From the NCBI GenBank assembly GCA_023515745.1, contig JALECJ010000001.1, forward strand, positions 620,001 to 684,000: a DNA stretch of 64,000 nucleotides. The letters are read 5' to 3'. Source of the DNA: Amoeboaphelidium protococcarum. Taxonomy: Eukaryota; Aphelidiomycota; Aphelidea. The position numbers and the translations under genes are program-made. Positions 49,526 to 62,800 of the stretch are shown piece by piece. Under the pieces are notes generated by a model that worked only from the letters and a program-made list of their open reading frames with translations, had not been told where the DNA came from and made no database searches. Every line of letters begins with the position of its first letter. The first letter of the stretch is position 1.

Positions 49526-50597
49526 ATGAGTGTCCAAGATGAGCCAATCTTGACTCCAAACCCAAATCGTTTCGTGCTGTTTCCTATAAAGTATCATGAG
49601 GTGAGATTACGTCATTAGTTTTAATTCTCTAAATTTTTTTATGATATTATGGCTAGTGAGTACTAGCCCATCAGTATATCCATGCATGTAGGTATGGTAA
49701 ATGTACAAGAAAGCTGAGGCCAGTTTCTGGACTGCTGAAGAGGTGGACCTGAGTAAGGACATCCATGACTGGGAACGCCTGACTGACGACGAGAGATGGT
49801 TCGTTTCGCACATTTTGGCGTTTTTCAGCAGCAGCGACGGAATTGTCAACGAGAATTTGGTTGAGCGTTTCAGTCAGGAAGTCTAGATCCCAGAGGCTCG
49901 TTGCTTCTATGGATTCCAGATTATGATTGAGAACATCCACTCTGAGATGTACAGTCTGCTGATTGACTCTTACGTTAAGGACCCGGCACAACGTGATTAT
50001 CTATTCAATGCCACTGAGAACATCCCTTGCATTCGTAAGAAGGCTGACTGGGCTCTGCGCTGGATCAGTGATGATAAGTCTACTTTTGGTGAACGTCTGG
50101 TTGCCTTCGCTGCTGTTGAAGGTATTTTCTTTTCCGGTGCATTCGCTTCCATCTTTTGGCTGAAGAAGCGTGGTAAGATGCCTGGTCTGACTTTTAGTAA
50201 TGAACTTATCAGTCGCGATGAAGGCCTGCACACCGACTTTGCTTGTCTGTTATTCTCTCTGTTGCGTAATAAGCCTTCCTCATCCACCACGTAGTAGATT
50301 ATTGTTGAAGCTGTTGAAATTGAGAAGGAGTTTATGACTGAAGCGCTGCCCGTCAATTTGATTGGAATGAACAGTAAGCTGATGAAAGTTTACATTGAAT
50401 TCGTGGCAGACCGTCTACTTGTGGCTCTCGGTTTGCCAAAGTATTACAAGGTTGACAACCCATTTGACTTTATGGACTTGATCTCTCTGCAGGGTAAGAC
50501 CAATTTCTTTGAGAAACGTGTGTCTGAATATTAGAAGGCTGGTGTGATGAGTAATAAAGAGTCTGACAAGAAGTTTTCACTGGATGAGGATTTCTGA
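49526..50597 (+). CDS. RNR2: Ribonucleotide reductase small subunit (class Ia R2)
   Basis: Di-iron tyrosyl-radical subunit making dNTP precursors. Exon 1 49,526-49,600 ([20 protein letters not shown]), intron 49,601-49,691 (91 nt, GTGAGA...CATGTAG), exon 2 49,692-50,597; 326 aa. Junction reads [22 protein letters not shown], where the Gln is a TAA codon next to the invariant Trp. Iron ligands and radical site are all present: [46 protein letters not shown]-like [20 protein letters not shown] follows. The C terminus (KFSLDEDF) is the R1-binding tail. No catalytic residue is missing, so it is the active rather than the yeast Rnr4-type subunit. Confidence 0.96.
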
Positions 50598-50771
50598 TCA
50601 GTTGAGTGTTGTCCTATAAGTTATTAAGCCAAATGTGTCCGCTCTTGGATTGATTAAAGCTATGTTGATATGATATATATATGTGTGGTGAGAACTGTGA
50701 TCTATGAATGACGATGATTGTATAAAATCTATTTATCAGAATCTACCTCTTAGAAGCAGTCAACATTATAA

Positions 50772-51521
50772 TCAATAATTGCTCAACTTTACTCCATATT
50801 CAGTCACTTTGTAGTGCAAAATATCTCTTGCCGCTTGCTTAGAGGAATACTGAGAGAAGAAACCCACAGAACCATCAACTTCTACAGATTTACCGCTCAA
50901 TAACGGTTGGCATTCAACCACATAGTCGGCACCATAAATCATAAAGTTACGCAAGTTATCATGTGATACTAGGCCATTAATATGAATCAGTTAATTTACT
51001 TTATGCTTATAACAATAATCACGTAAACGATGAAGGAAACGCGTCATCTTCTCTAATGGCACGCCAATACATTCTAGCACACTCAGATCATCGATGACAA
51101 TCCACGACTCACCATTCTGTGTACACTTCTATCCCAATACATCAATAATTTGATCCTCCCACTAGTCGATTGAGAGCCGGTGTATATTACCATCTGATGA
51201 ATTCGCACTATCGCTTCTCTCAGCTATAAACTATTGGTTCTATTATAACTAACTCAAACCATCACAAAATATGAGTCGATTATCAAGTCGTGAATATCCA
51301 AGCTTCTTCTAAATCTAAAGATAGTGATGTATAGTCTGAGAGAAGCTGACAAGAATACAATTTCCATTTTTCAACGCGTGCTATACAGATAGATGAAGCG
51401 TAAATGACGCATCAGCAGCAGGGCCATTACTAACAGCTAGTACATTTACTTGACTCCGCGCTGATGATGGTTCGCGTTTATCATCATCAAAATACGGCAG
51501 ATAATCTTGAAATAGCGGCAT
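50772..51521 (-). CDS. ELP6: Elongator complex protein 6
   Basis: RecA-fold, ATPase-dead subunit of the Elp4-5-6 hexamer, needed for wobble-uridine modification of tRNA. 249 aa, intronless, ATG 51521 (MPLFQDYLPYFDDDKREPSS). ELP6-type features: NCILVSFSQTIHHYLQIQKK LG segment, a central QLQQNQQF region with four consecutive-region TAR codons, ESWIVIDDLSVLECIGVP (Walker B-like position), FLHRLRDYCYKHKV, then DNLRNFMIYGADYVVECQPL. It neighbours WDR6, another tRNA-modification gene, transcribed divergently 185 bp away. Confidence 0.8.
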
Positions 51522-51706
51522 CTCTTAGTTTCACCTGTCTATGGTTCACTTTCAGTTACGTATTACCAAATAGATGTACAGTACAATACTAGAAATACTA
51601 AATATGCGAATGATATCAATTTCTATCGCAATGAGTACAGTAATGCACGTATTGTTATTATGACAAGAAATGCTTTATTCTTTTTTTTCTGTTTTAAAAG
51701 CAAAAA

Positions 51707-54700
51707 ATGAAGTCTGTCGCGTAGTGCCTCCCCATCACGTCTGTGCTCCATCTTCACAACAATGACACGTTCTTGTCTGGTATGATATATGGATATGCAT
51801 TAATAAGGACCTTATTATTATTTTCTATAATTTTGTGTAGGTGTGGGAAGTATGGTTAGATTGAATATCGATGGCGTCATTGTTGATTAGATGCAAATTT
51901 TCTAATATCAGCGCATCTGTGGAATGTCTTTAATTGACGGCACTTCTCTGGTTGTGGTACACGCTGAGAACTGCATCTCTGTAATAAAGATACTTAACAC
52001 TGATGGCAAAATAAAGTTGATACTTTATAAATCATTAAAAGATTATATAAAGTGCGCGTACTGCTTTAGTCAAAGTGATCAAGATACTATGATTGTTGCA
52101 GTCGTTTATGCTAAAAACTTTGCATAATTGTTCAGATTAAGTGTCCAGGAGGATAGTGATAATTGGAACATGAGTCTTGTAAACACTATATACTGTGAGA
52201 AGTTGTCAATGATATATGCTGCTCAGGTCATTTAATATAATGAACAATTGTATGTTTTAGCTGGAAATATGGCTGGAGAATTGATAATTTGGAGGTTCTC
52301 TGGTAACGTTTTGCATGTTGACAGTTCAGTGTCTTAGATTGTGTCTGTTTAGAGAGTTCACAATGGAGCCATATTTGGTATAGATTCTCATATTTTGGAC
52401 AATAATTTGTAAATTGCCACTTGTTCAGATGATAGAACTGTATCTGTATTTTAATTGGATTTGAGTACTTTCATGGCATCTCAAATGATTAAATTTGAAG
52501 GACATTCTGGACGCGTTTGGGATGTGAAGTTGATAAAATTAGATCATAGTGACCATGTTTTGTCGGCGAATGAAGATGGTAGCTGTAGATTATGGAATGT
52601 GCAGTCAAGATAATTGATTAATAAATTTACAACTGGTGGTATCCTAGGCAACTTTAGGTGTATCAATTATCATAAAGATGGAAGGTAGTTTATCGCAGGC
52701 TCTAACAATGGAGGTTTGATGGTATAACATGTTGATAACTAGGAGTAGTAGATCCGGAATTACCTAATTGCTTTTGATGGTCTGACTTTTGTCAAGATTC
52801 AACATTTGGCGGAAGATGGTCTTATTGCAATATCCAAGTGTGGGTGTCTCTGTATTGTTCGTGATATCTCTAGAGACGCGTCATAGTATTCTATATTGCA
52901 TAAAGATGTAGATTTGTTTAATGCCAAGTCTAAGTTGAGCACTACTACTTTGTCTTCTACTGTCTACGCGATTGCTTGTGTCAATCAGATGGGGAGATTA
53001 GAAGTATTTACGTTGAAATGTGGCGATGATAAAGTTTAATGTGTATATTCTACGAATGTTCCTTAACGGTCTGTAGTTCAGGATATTGTGATAACGTACT
53101 TGGATCAGCATCTTCATGTATTTGTAATGACGCAGAAGTTTTTGTCTAGCACTGACAGATGGCTGAATGGCGATGTGCTTTGGTTATAGCTGCTGATGGA
53201 TAGTACTTATAGTCTTTTTAAGCTATAATCTGAGACGATCTTGAATTATCCTCTGAGTTTAGCTAAAAAATCTCACCAGTTGAAGATTCCATAGGCTATA
53301 AAGTGCATCGACATTGTCAAATGTGACTAAATGTACGTTGTAGTTTGCGGTGAGGTTGGCGGTCACTTACTAGTTTATATATTTGATTCTGATGTTAAGG
53401 ATCATACTGGAGAGCGTATCATGATATTGCCTGTGGAAGTGTATAAAGTAACCGTGGATTGTGATGTGGTCACTCAAGTTGTTATGGTGCCTGGGTGTGA
53501 TCATCAGATGAAGAGATCGTTCATTATTCACACTAGTGCTCGTGATGGATACTTTGGACAGTTTTAACTGACTTGCAATGAACATATCCGCCTAACGGGC
53601 TTTAAACGTATCAGTCATACTCCAGTGTCGTCTAATCAGTTAGAGAATATTTACATCACTCAGAGTCATAAATATGTAATGGATAAGTCTGGTAATACTT
53701 TGCATTTGCTTGATGCTAAGAGTGGGCAGTCAGTGTTATATCACACTTGTTCTAAAGGTGCGGATTGGTCATGTCAAGTATCGGATTCTTCTGTCAGAAT
53801 TAGCTCTTTACATCATGGTTCAATTAATGTCTCTGAATTAATTCTAAGTTAAGATTAGCTGAGGTAGAATGAGAGACAATTTTCTGATTCTTATAGTGGC
53901 AATAGAGTTACGTGTGTTGGTGTTTTGCCTTTGCCTTAGATCGACACTAGGAATAATAGTTTATACCTAATATGTGGTAATGATGATGGAGCTTTAGACA
54001 TATTTGAGTACTCCGCAGCTGAAAATCTTTTGCGCAAGATTTAAATTATTAAGAAGCATACAGGGTAGATAAATGATATCAATTTTGCTGCTGACCAAAC
54101 TGATGGATAGTAATACATGTTTGCTGCTGGTGCGCGCGAAGAGTTCACTTGCTGGCTATATTAAAACGAACCTGGTTCTATAAATCCATAGTTTTATGAA
54201 TCATGTTCAGCTCCACCTTTATTCAGCTCGTAAGATGTCCGAATTATGGCGATAGATTCCTGTCATGTTCCTAGAGATGATCTTATTTTAATCAGCGCTG
54301 TGTATTCAAATTCGTATCTTGTATTGTGGCTTTTTGATACTATCCAAAATTTATATATTCCTATATCTGCGGAGAATGTTAGTAACAGCTGTCTACTTTC
54401 GGTTAAGCTGATTAAAGATGACTAGAGATACATTTGCTTAACTGGGTGCAACGACGGGTAGCTTCTAGTATACGAGCTTCGTAACATTGAGCAGATTGCT
54501 CTATTCGTGTACAAATCGGACCGTAAGATAATTGATTAAAGGCAAGAGTTTCGTCTTAATACCATACATACTCGAGTAAATCAAAATTAATCATCGTTTG
54601 ATCTACAAAATCTGGAAAATGTAGAAATTTCTGGTCGTGTTGAATCTATCAGAGTTCATTAGTGTGGTATGAAATCATTTTGCGGCATTAGATCATAATC

Positions 54701-55055
54701 TGAAGATGGTACTTTAGTTATTATCAGCGGTGGAGTTGATGGTAGCATAGTTGTATCATCTATAGATTTGGCACAATTAAAGCTCAAGGTACTCCACACT
54801 GAACGTCATGCGCATTCATCCAACATATAATCCATCTCTGTTCTGAATCATGCCGAGTAAGTTGTAAAATTCGCGTCTATTGCTAGTGATAACGTTCTGT
54901 CCATATGGAAATGGTAAGAGAATCATAATGTACTATCACGCGTCGCATCTCATGTCTGTTAAAATAACGACATTGCCTCGTTCGCTTTCGGATCCTCCTA
55001 ACTATGCGCAGTGGTTGGTAATGGAATAGAAGTGATTGACATGGTAGATTAATGA
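51707..55055 (+). CDS. WDR6/Trm734-like WD-repeat protein
   Basis: Exon 1 51,707-51,779 (MKSVAQCLPITSVLHLHNND), intron 51,780-51,840 (61 nt, GTATGA...TGTGTAG), exon 2 51,841-55,055; 1,095 aa. Multiple WD40 repeats in more than one propeller: GAIFGIDSHILDNNLQIATC SDD, EGHSGRVWDVKLIKLDHSDH with RLWNVQSRQ, KKHTGQINDINFAADQTDG, SSNIQSISVLNHAEQVVKFA. The GAIFGI block and overall size match WDR6/Rtt10/Trm734, the partner of the FTSJ1/Trm7 tRNA 2'-O-methyltransferase for position 34. In yeast it also functions in endosomal recycling. TAR codons number in the dozens. Final codons GAT-TAA-TGA. Confidence 0.75.
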
Positions 55056-55674
55056 TAAATATTTAAAAACGACTCATCATCGTGTGATAAAGAGTGAACA
55101 GATATTTAGTTTCCACTTTAATCTAGAGAAAGCAATATTTACAGATAAGCGCTGCAAATCGTATTGTTGATCACTCTCAGATCATCACTCAAAACTTACA
55201 CAACTTTATCAATCCAGTCGCTATAAAACGCGTCAATGTCAGTCATACAAAGTATAATCAACCAATATCAATAAGTCTATTCATAATTCAATAATCACAG
55301 CTATCTCTACTTATGTCGAGGATTCACTTTGCAGTAGACATACCATTTGTTATTACCCTTCTTTATAACACAGCAGTGCTCACACTTTTTCTTGATCGCT
55401 GACCTCACCTTGAGGCCTCGAGATTATAATAGACTAGAGCACTGATTCTATTACAGCAGAGCGCGTTATGACTAAATAACACTAGAATTATTGGTAGGAA
55501 ACAGCAATTTAGAATTAGCTCCCAGTAAAGATTTCAAGTAATTTAACATCTTGACGCGTATCAATTTCAGATCACAAATTCGTGCTTAAAGAGACAAAAA
55601 ACAATAAGGCGATGGAAAGTACTGAAAATATTAAATTGCGAATTTACGATCAGCTGTATATAAAATCTCATTTC
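55056..55674. other. Convergent intergenic region
   Basis: 620 bp between the 3' ends of WDR6 (+) and PMCA copy 2 (-). Contains two ACGCGT sites (55,228 and 55,554). No gene, tRNA or repeat recognised. Confidence 0.4.
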
Positions 55675-58600
55675 TCATTCTAGCAGCTCATCATCAAAAC
55701 CTCTTCCACGCGAATGTTGCATCTGGCTTTTCTCATGTGGCGCCACTATTCCATCATGCTCATCTACTCTATTCAGTGTCCCAGACTAGACTTGTGGTGA
55801 TGATGACTTCTTACCAAATGCGCGCATTTGAATGTCCTGAGAACCGCGCGATAAGCTGCGATTTCTCATACCTCCTTCCTCTGCATCAGGCTCGAACGCG
55901 TTAACATTGTATCTCTCTTCACTATGTATAGCCTTGTATAAACTCAATCTTTTCTTATGCGCTTGAGCAACAGGGACGATAGCGTTTAGTGCCTGTTGTG
56001 ACGGAGACAAATCTTCCTAAGATGATCTTGACGTATCTTTCATACCAAAATTGAATCCACAAATCTTGCAACCATCTCCAGTTGGGAATAAACGCAGAAT
56101 GACCGCCATTGGGAACACCAGTAAGCCGCACAATATAGTAGTTCCCCACATAGCGCCCGTAAGCGGAGTGGTGGTAAACACAGCTCCACCAAAGTAGACA
56201 ATAATCACCTGAATAGGCACAGCCAGCAAGAACAGTGGAATAAAGAACTTGTTCTATAGAATGCCCTTGAAGATATTGAACTTGCCATCAATCCTTCTGC
56301 AGTTGAACTCATTCAGAAGTAGCTCGAATATAAACACATTAAACACGAGCGTACTCAACTAAATGTAATCATTCTTCCTACTTAGATCCAGTCTAAAGAT
56401 AACTGGCCCAAGGAAGACCAGAAATAGACAGGAGCAAACAATATAAGATGACATGCCTAGAATAAGTTTCCACATTTCAACAGTAATCAGAGGATCTTTC
56501 CTGCTATCAGGCATCCTATCCAGAATATCTTCATTCGGGCGATCAGTAGATAAAGAGAGTGACGCCTGCGAGCACATGATCATGTTAACCCAAAGCAATT
56601 GCACCGCAGACATGATTGCCTTATTATTAGGACTGGCCACGGCACTTACGAACACGATAATAACTGCGGATATACAAGAGGTGAGCTGGAACTGTATAAA
56701 CTTGCGCACCGAGTCAAAGACACTTCGACCCCACATCATGGCTTTTAAGATACTGGCAAAGTTATCATCCATTAGGATGATAGAGCTGGCTTCTTTGCAC
56801 ACTTCAGTACCAGTGATACCCATACTGAAACCAACGTCAGCCATCTTTAGAGCAGGTGCATCATTGGTACCATCACCAGTCACCGCTACAGTCTCGCCCA
56901 TCTCCTTCAACTTTCCCACCAGAATCTGCTTGTCACCAGGACTAGATCTAGCTAGAACTTATAAACGCGGTAGCATTTCTTTCATTTCCTTATCAGGCAA
57001 ATTGCGAAATTATGGCCCTTCCATCACTATACCGCCTTACGTGTATATACCACACTTAGCAGCAATAGCTCTGGCGGTGTTGACGTTATCACCAGTCACC
57101 ATGCGAACGACCACTCCAGCCAGTTGACACTTTCTTACAGCATCGGCGACTCCATCACGCAGAGGATCCTCAATGCCGACCAGAGCAATTATACAGTATT
57201 TACTCTGCAGATGGGCTTCTAGTCTAGCGGCCGCGTCTTCCGGAATCTCTTTGCCCACATTCTCCGCACCGACAATATCCTTGTACTCCCCCATAGTCAT
57301 GTCTTTGTAAGCGATGATGATGGTACGTAGACTATCGTTCGCAAACTTGGAGATCTTCTCTTGAAGTTATACTTTGTATTGATCAGACAACTGAGAAGAC
57401 TAAAAGTTGTTATGAGCCTAATTATACACCATAACCTTATCAGAGTATCCGAGTACGATTTCAGACGCTCCTTTAATGTAGAAACGCACAGTATTATCAT
57501 CCAACTTGATCACGGTGATCATACTTTTACGCAGACTTGAGAACGGATACACCTGAAGTATGGAGCTGTCTGCATCCTTCTTCAAAGAGGTGTAATCATA
57601 TAATCCCAACTTATCACAGAAATCCAGCAATGCACATTCAGTCTTGTTACCTACATATGCGCTGGAGCCATCTTCACGCTTCTCTTCAAAAACACTGGAA
57701 TTCATCAAGATAGCATCAAGAAGCAAATTCGTATACTGAACACCAGTAAAAGGATTCTTCATCAGCTACTTATGTCTCTTGTCCATAATATCAGCCTGAT
57801 TCTCAGTCAGTTTCTTTTTCAGCTTGGCAATACCACTATCATTCTTAAATTCAGTCCTGCACCCAATGAATCCAGCCACTACAGTCATTCTGTTCTGTGT
57901 CAAGGTACCAGTTTTATCACTACAAATTGTCGTTGCATTTCCCATAGTCTCGCAAGCGCTCAGCACACGCACAAGATTATTATCCTTCATCATTTTAGTA
58001 ATTCCATACGCCAATGCAATAGTAACTGCTAGTGGAAGACCTTCAGGCACAGCTACAACAATAATCACGATGGAGCCGACGACAATACCGACTATAGTCT
58101 CCAAAATGATTGGACCTTCATCCCAGCCATTAATGCTTTGCGACACCAGGTACTTTATGACTAGAATGACGAGTAGTAACAAACTGACACTCACTGCAGT
58201 CTTTGCAATAGTCTCAGCCAGACCATCCAATTTCACCTGCAGAGGAGTATCATCTTCCGGTATACGCAAGCCCATCATCAACTTTCCATTGAATGAATAT
58301 TCACCGACACAGGTGACCAAGAACTGCCCGACACCCTCCGTGACTTTACTACCACTTAGTATAAAAGGATCAAAATCAGCACCATCAGCATACGCAGAGT
58401 ACGGAGTCTTGCGAATCAAATCTGATTCCCCAGTGGCAGAACTTTCGTCACAGTGCAAGTTATGACCAGACACCATAACACCATCCACATTGACAATATC
58501 ACCAGGCTCTAGCAGAAGTATGTCACCCACAACCACATCGAATATGGAGAGCATCTGCACATTACCACTTCTTAAACACTTCACCTCCCGATCTTCCTTC

Positions 58601-59094
58601 TTAGTATTCAATTAACGGAACTGAGCCTCCTTTTTATAATCATTGATAGATTGAACCAGGGCCACCACAATGACGGACGCGATAATCGCTACACCTTCCA
58701 CCCAATGAGGTTCTTCAGAGTCATTACTTGGTCGAAATTCCAAGTATAGTCCAATAGCGAGCGAGACCAAGGATGCCACAGTGAGAACTATCAGTGTCTT
58801 ATCGCGCAGCGCAAGTAAGAACAGCTGAAGCAAAGTCTTAGGAGGTTATTCAGGCAAGCGATTCGCCCCGTAGAATTCAGTCCTGTCCTTGTAGTCACCA
58901 TCCTTGTCTAGGCCAGAAAAAAGGTTGGTACGCAATGCTCTACATAGTCCGTTGATACCATCCAATGCACGCAGTTTCTTTACATCTTTTGGGTCAAATA
59001 GCTCTTGCAATTGCCCGATCGACAGATTAAACGAAGGAGATTCTTCAGCAGATTCTCCATCAACAATCTACTCCCCTTTATTATGCGACAACAT
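55675..59094 (-). CDS. Plasma-membrane-type Ca2+-ATPase, copy 2 (type IIB)
   Basis: 1,139 aa, intronless, ATG 59094 (MLSHNKGEQIVDGESAEESP), TGA 55675. N-terminal [111 protein letters not shown], and M6 LLWVNMIMCSQASLSLSTD. In M6 the usual DSLAAL is replaced by CSQASL, losing the conserved Asp after VN.IM that is a Ca2+ ligand in this family. The other two copies keep an acidic or differ (IMDSLAAL in copy 1, IISSIAAL in copy 3). The tail includes RLSLYKAIHSEERYN, possibly calmodulin-binding. It shares a nearly identical segment with copy 3. Confidence 0.93.
58140..58612 (-). repeat. Near-identical tract shared with PMCA copy 3
   Basis: Matches 62,323-62,795 with roughly 97% nucleotide identity by eye (mostly silent differences), offset 4,183 bp. 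Identity drops sharply on the N-terminal side after 58,612. Confidence 0.8.
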
Positions 59095-59815
59095 TCAGTA
59101 ATTTAATATAGTAAAAACACGTGAAAAGATAAGATCAAGTCAGGTAATTCAATAATATTATTGAGTATCAAGACAGTTAAAGGAAGAGAAATCACGCATG
59201 GCATACATTCCAGTGATTCAATCAAATGTTGACGGTATGTGTAACAACGAAGATCGGCGATGATCATCCCGTGCCCGATCTTCGGGTAACTACATCACGA
59301 TTTAACCAGTAGCAAAGATAATAGTAGACTGGTAAATTCATCTACTGGTCCACTAATTAATCACTCAATGCTGAATATACTGTACGAAAAACTTGCCGCG
59401 TCTGTGTTTGATACAGTCTTTGATAATAGGGAGGAGGTATAGAGCAAATCGAACGACACAAAGATTGTACGCGAGGCTGGAAAGTAGACTGTGGGTCCAA
59501 ACTATCATACTCACAAGATTAAGGTTGAAGGCTGTTTACTTTATGATCTATTCTCACGATCCATCGATGGAAAATTACCATTGGATGTTATTGATTATGT
59601 GCAAAAAGAGCAAGTACCAACCAGAGGATGCCGAGACGATTGATGTGGCAAATAGTTGTCGCCTAACAAAAGAGAATGCTTTGTTAGATTTTGGCGGGTA
59701 TTAGCTCGCGGAATCGTATACAATGTCATAGAGCATGCGTGTACAGAAGAGTAATTTTATTTCCATTCAAATACATTGAATGTAATTTTATATTTAACAG
59801 CGATAGCGATGATAG
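59095..59815. other. Spacer between tandem PMCA copies
   Basis: About 720 bp. It contains one plus-strand ORF (listed separately) and the promoter of copy 2. No trace of a decayed third copy was seen. Confidence 0.4.
59368..59643 (+). CDS. Possible small ORF, 91 aa
   Basis: ATG 59368 (MLNILYEKLAASVFDTVFDN) to TGA 59641, antisense-oriented between the two PMCA genes. Protein-like composition (VGPNYHTHKIKVEGCLLYDL, RSIDGKLPLDVIDYVQKEQV). A second frame downstream (YQPEDAETIDVANSCRLTKE) is also protein-like, so a spliced or frameshifted longer gene is possible. Not recognised. Confidence 0.35.
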
Positions 59816-62800
59816 TCATAGCAGTACTTCATGGCTGCTACTCATCGATGCCTACCCACGCCTGTTCGCTGTATGACTATGGTTCTGATTATGATGATGA
59901 ACATCCCCCGTAGAACCGCCTTGTTCATTTAGCTAGGAGCGAAGACTTCTTAACGCGACACTCTAAGGATCATCATCGTAAAGATAACCATGTTCAGCCA
60001 GATTACTAGACTTTCTATCTTTAGTGCGGACATTATGAGACTACTTACGACTTCCACGCGGTAGACTGTGAACCGAGTCAGAGTCGCGAGATTGACGCGA
60101 GAGATCCAAGTCGCGATGAATAGCTTTAAACAGACTTAGACGTCGTTTGGATTAGGACTATTCGTAAAACAATTGCTGCGAAGGTGGAAGATTGAGCAAT
60201 GCCGCGCGAGGTTCCTCTTTCATACCAAAATTAAAGCCACAGATCTTGCAACCGTCTCCCGTGGGAAGAAAACGAATGATTGCAGCTATAGGGAATACCA
60301 GCAGTCCGCATATCAAGGACACTACCCACATCGCGTTCGTGATTGGAACTGTATGGAATACTTCACCGCCATAATAGATGATTAAAACTTGAGTTGCAAC
60401 AATGAGGAACAAGAGTGGGATGTAAAACTTGTTCTTGAGAATCCCTTTGAACACATTGTAACTGCCATCGATTCTTCTACAATTAAATTAATTGAACAGA
60501 ATCTCAAACAAGAATACATTAAACACCAAAGCTCCGAGCTGGTACTCGTCATAACGCTGACTCACATCCAACCTGAATACCGCAGGACCCACAAAGACCA
60601 AAATCAGACACGATGTGATGCAATACACGGACTGGCCAAGTATCATTTTCCACATCTCGACAGTTATCAAAGGGTCATTTTTACTGTCCGGCAAACGATC
60701 TAATATGTCTTCTGTTGGGCGATCAGTCGCCAGAGTCAGTGCAGCAATAGAACTAATGATCATATTTATCCAAAGCAGTTAAATCGCAGATAGAGCACTT
60801 TAATTATTGGGACTAGCTATAGCACTAATAAATACTATAGTTACGGCAGAGATACTAATGGTTAATTAGAACTAAATAAACTTGCGCACAGAATCATTCA
60901 CACTTCTTCCCCACATCATGGCTTTAAGGATACTCGTAAAGTTGTCGTCCATCAATATAATATCACTAGCCTCTTTACTCACTTCAGTACCTGTGATGCC
61001 CATGCTAAAACCAACGTCGGCCATTTTCAGAGCAGGCGCATCATTAGTTCCATCTCCAGTCACCGCCACCGTCTCGCCCATCTCCTTTAATTTACCAACC
61101 AAAATCTATTTATCACCGGGACTAGATCTGGCAAGAACTTATAAACGGGGAAGCATTTCTTTCATTTCCTTATCAGGCAAATTACGAAATTATGGTCCTT
61201 CCATTATTATACCACCAGTAGTATAAATTCCGCACTTTTTAGCAATAGCAGTGGCAGTGTGTACATTGTCACCAGTCACCATGCGAACAAATACACCAGC
61301 CTTCTAGCATCTCTTCACCGCCTCAGGTACACCTTCACGCAGAGGATCTTCAATACCAACCAAAAGTATCACGGCCAAGTCATGACGGCACATCTCCTCA
61401 AGTTATTCAGCAGCTTCCGTAGGCACTTCTTTGCCAACATTTTTGGCTCCCACAATATCGACATACTCACTCATAGGCATGTCTTTAAATGCAACCAGAA
61501 TGGTACGAAGACTTTCATCAGCAAAACTCGATATTTTACCAAGCATCTAGGCACGTAAAGAATCCGTGAACGGAACCACCTTATATTATACAGATGCATT
61601 ATCTTCCAACACCATGATCTGACTAGAATACTTCAGCACAATCTCAGACGCGCCTTTGACGTAAAATCTGACCGTGTCATCATTAATCTTCACCAGAGTA
61701 CTCATACTCTTACGCTCACTACTGAACGGATACACCTGGAGAACAGAACTGTCAGTCGCCGCCTTATAAGTAGTATAGTCGTGTAGGCCCATCTTGACAC
61801 AGAATTCCAACAGAGCAGACTCAGTCTTATTACCAACAAACGACTTGGCACCATTTTGATCAACCTCCTCAAATGCATTAGAGTTCATAACAACAGAATC
61901 TATTAGGAGATAAACATACTGAGAGCCGCTAAAGAACTCGGATTACACCTATCTATATTTTGTATCAAGCACATCGACTTCTTTCTCATTCAACTTCTTC
62001 TTCAACTTGGCAATACCACTATCATTCTTAAACTCAGTCTTACACCCAATAAATCCAGCCACCACAGTCATCTTATTCTGTGTCAACGTACCAGTCTTGT
62101 CACTACAGACAGTGGTAGCATTACCCATAGTCTCACAAGCACTTAAAACACGCACAAGATTATTATCCTTCATCATTTTGATAATTCCATAAGCCAGCGC
62201 AATGGTAACGGCCAGTGGAAGACCTTCAGGCACCACGACTACTATAATCACTGTAGAAACAACAACAATACCTACTATATTCTCAAGAATGATTGGACCC
62301 TCATCCCAACCGTTAATACTTTGAGAAACCAGGTACTTTATGACTAGAATGACGAGTAATAACAAACTGACACTCACAGCAGTCTTTGCAATAGTCTCCA
62401 CCAGACCATCCAATTTCACCTGCAGAGGCGTATCATCTTCCGGTATACGCAAGCCCATCATCAACTTTCCATTGAATGAATATTCACCGACACAGGTGAC
62501 CAAGAACTGCCCGACACCTTCCGTGACCTTACTACCACTCAATATAAAAGGATCAAAATCAGCACCATCAGCATACGCAGAGTACGGAGTCTTGCGGATC
62601 AAATCAGATTCACCAGTGGCAGAACTTTCGTCACAGTGCAAGTTATGACCAGACACCATAACACCATCCACATTGACAATATCACCAGGCTCTAGCAGAA
62701 GTATGTCACCCACAACCACATCGAATATGGAGAGCATCTGCACATTACCACTTCGCAAACACTTCACTTCCCGATCTTCCTTCTTGGTGTTCAATTTCCT

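Noticed and set aside
56453-58465. Plus-strand ORFs of over 200 aa within the PMCA copies
   Set aside because: They are mirror frames of the ATPase. The same shadows recur over each PMCA copy.
59368-59815. A degraded fourth PMCA copy between the tandem pair
   Set aside because: No P-type ATPase motif was found in the spacer on either strand.
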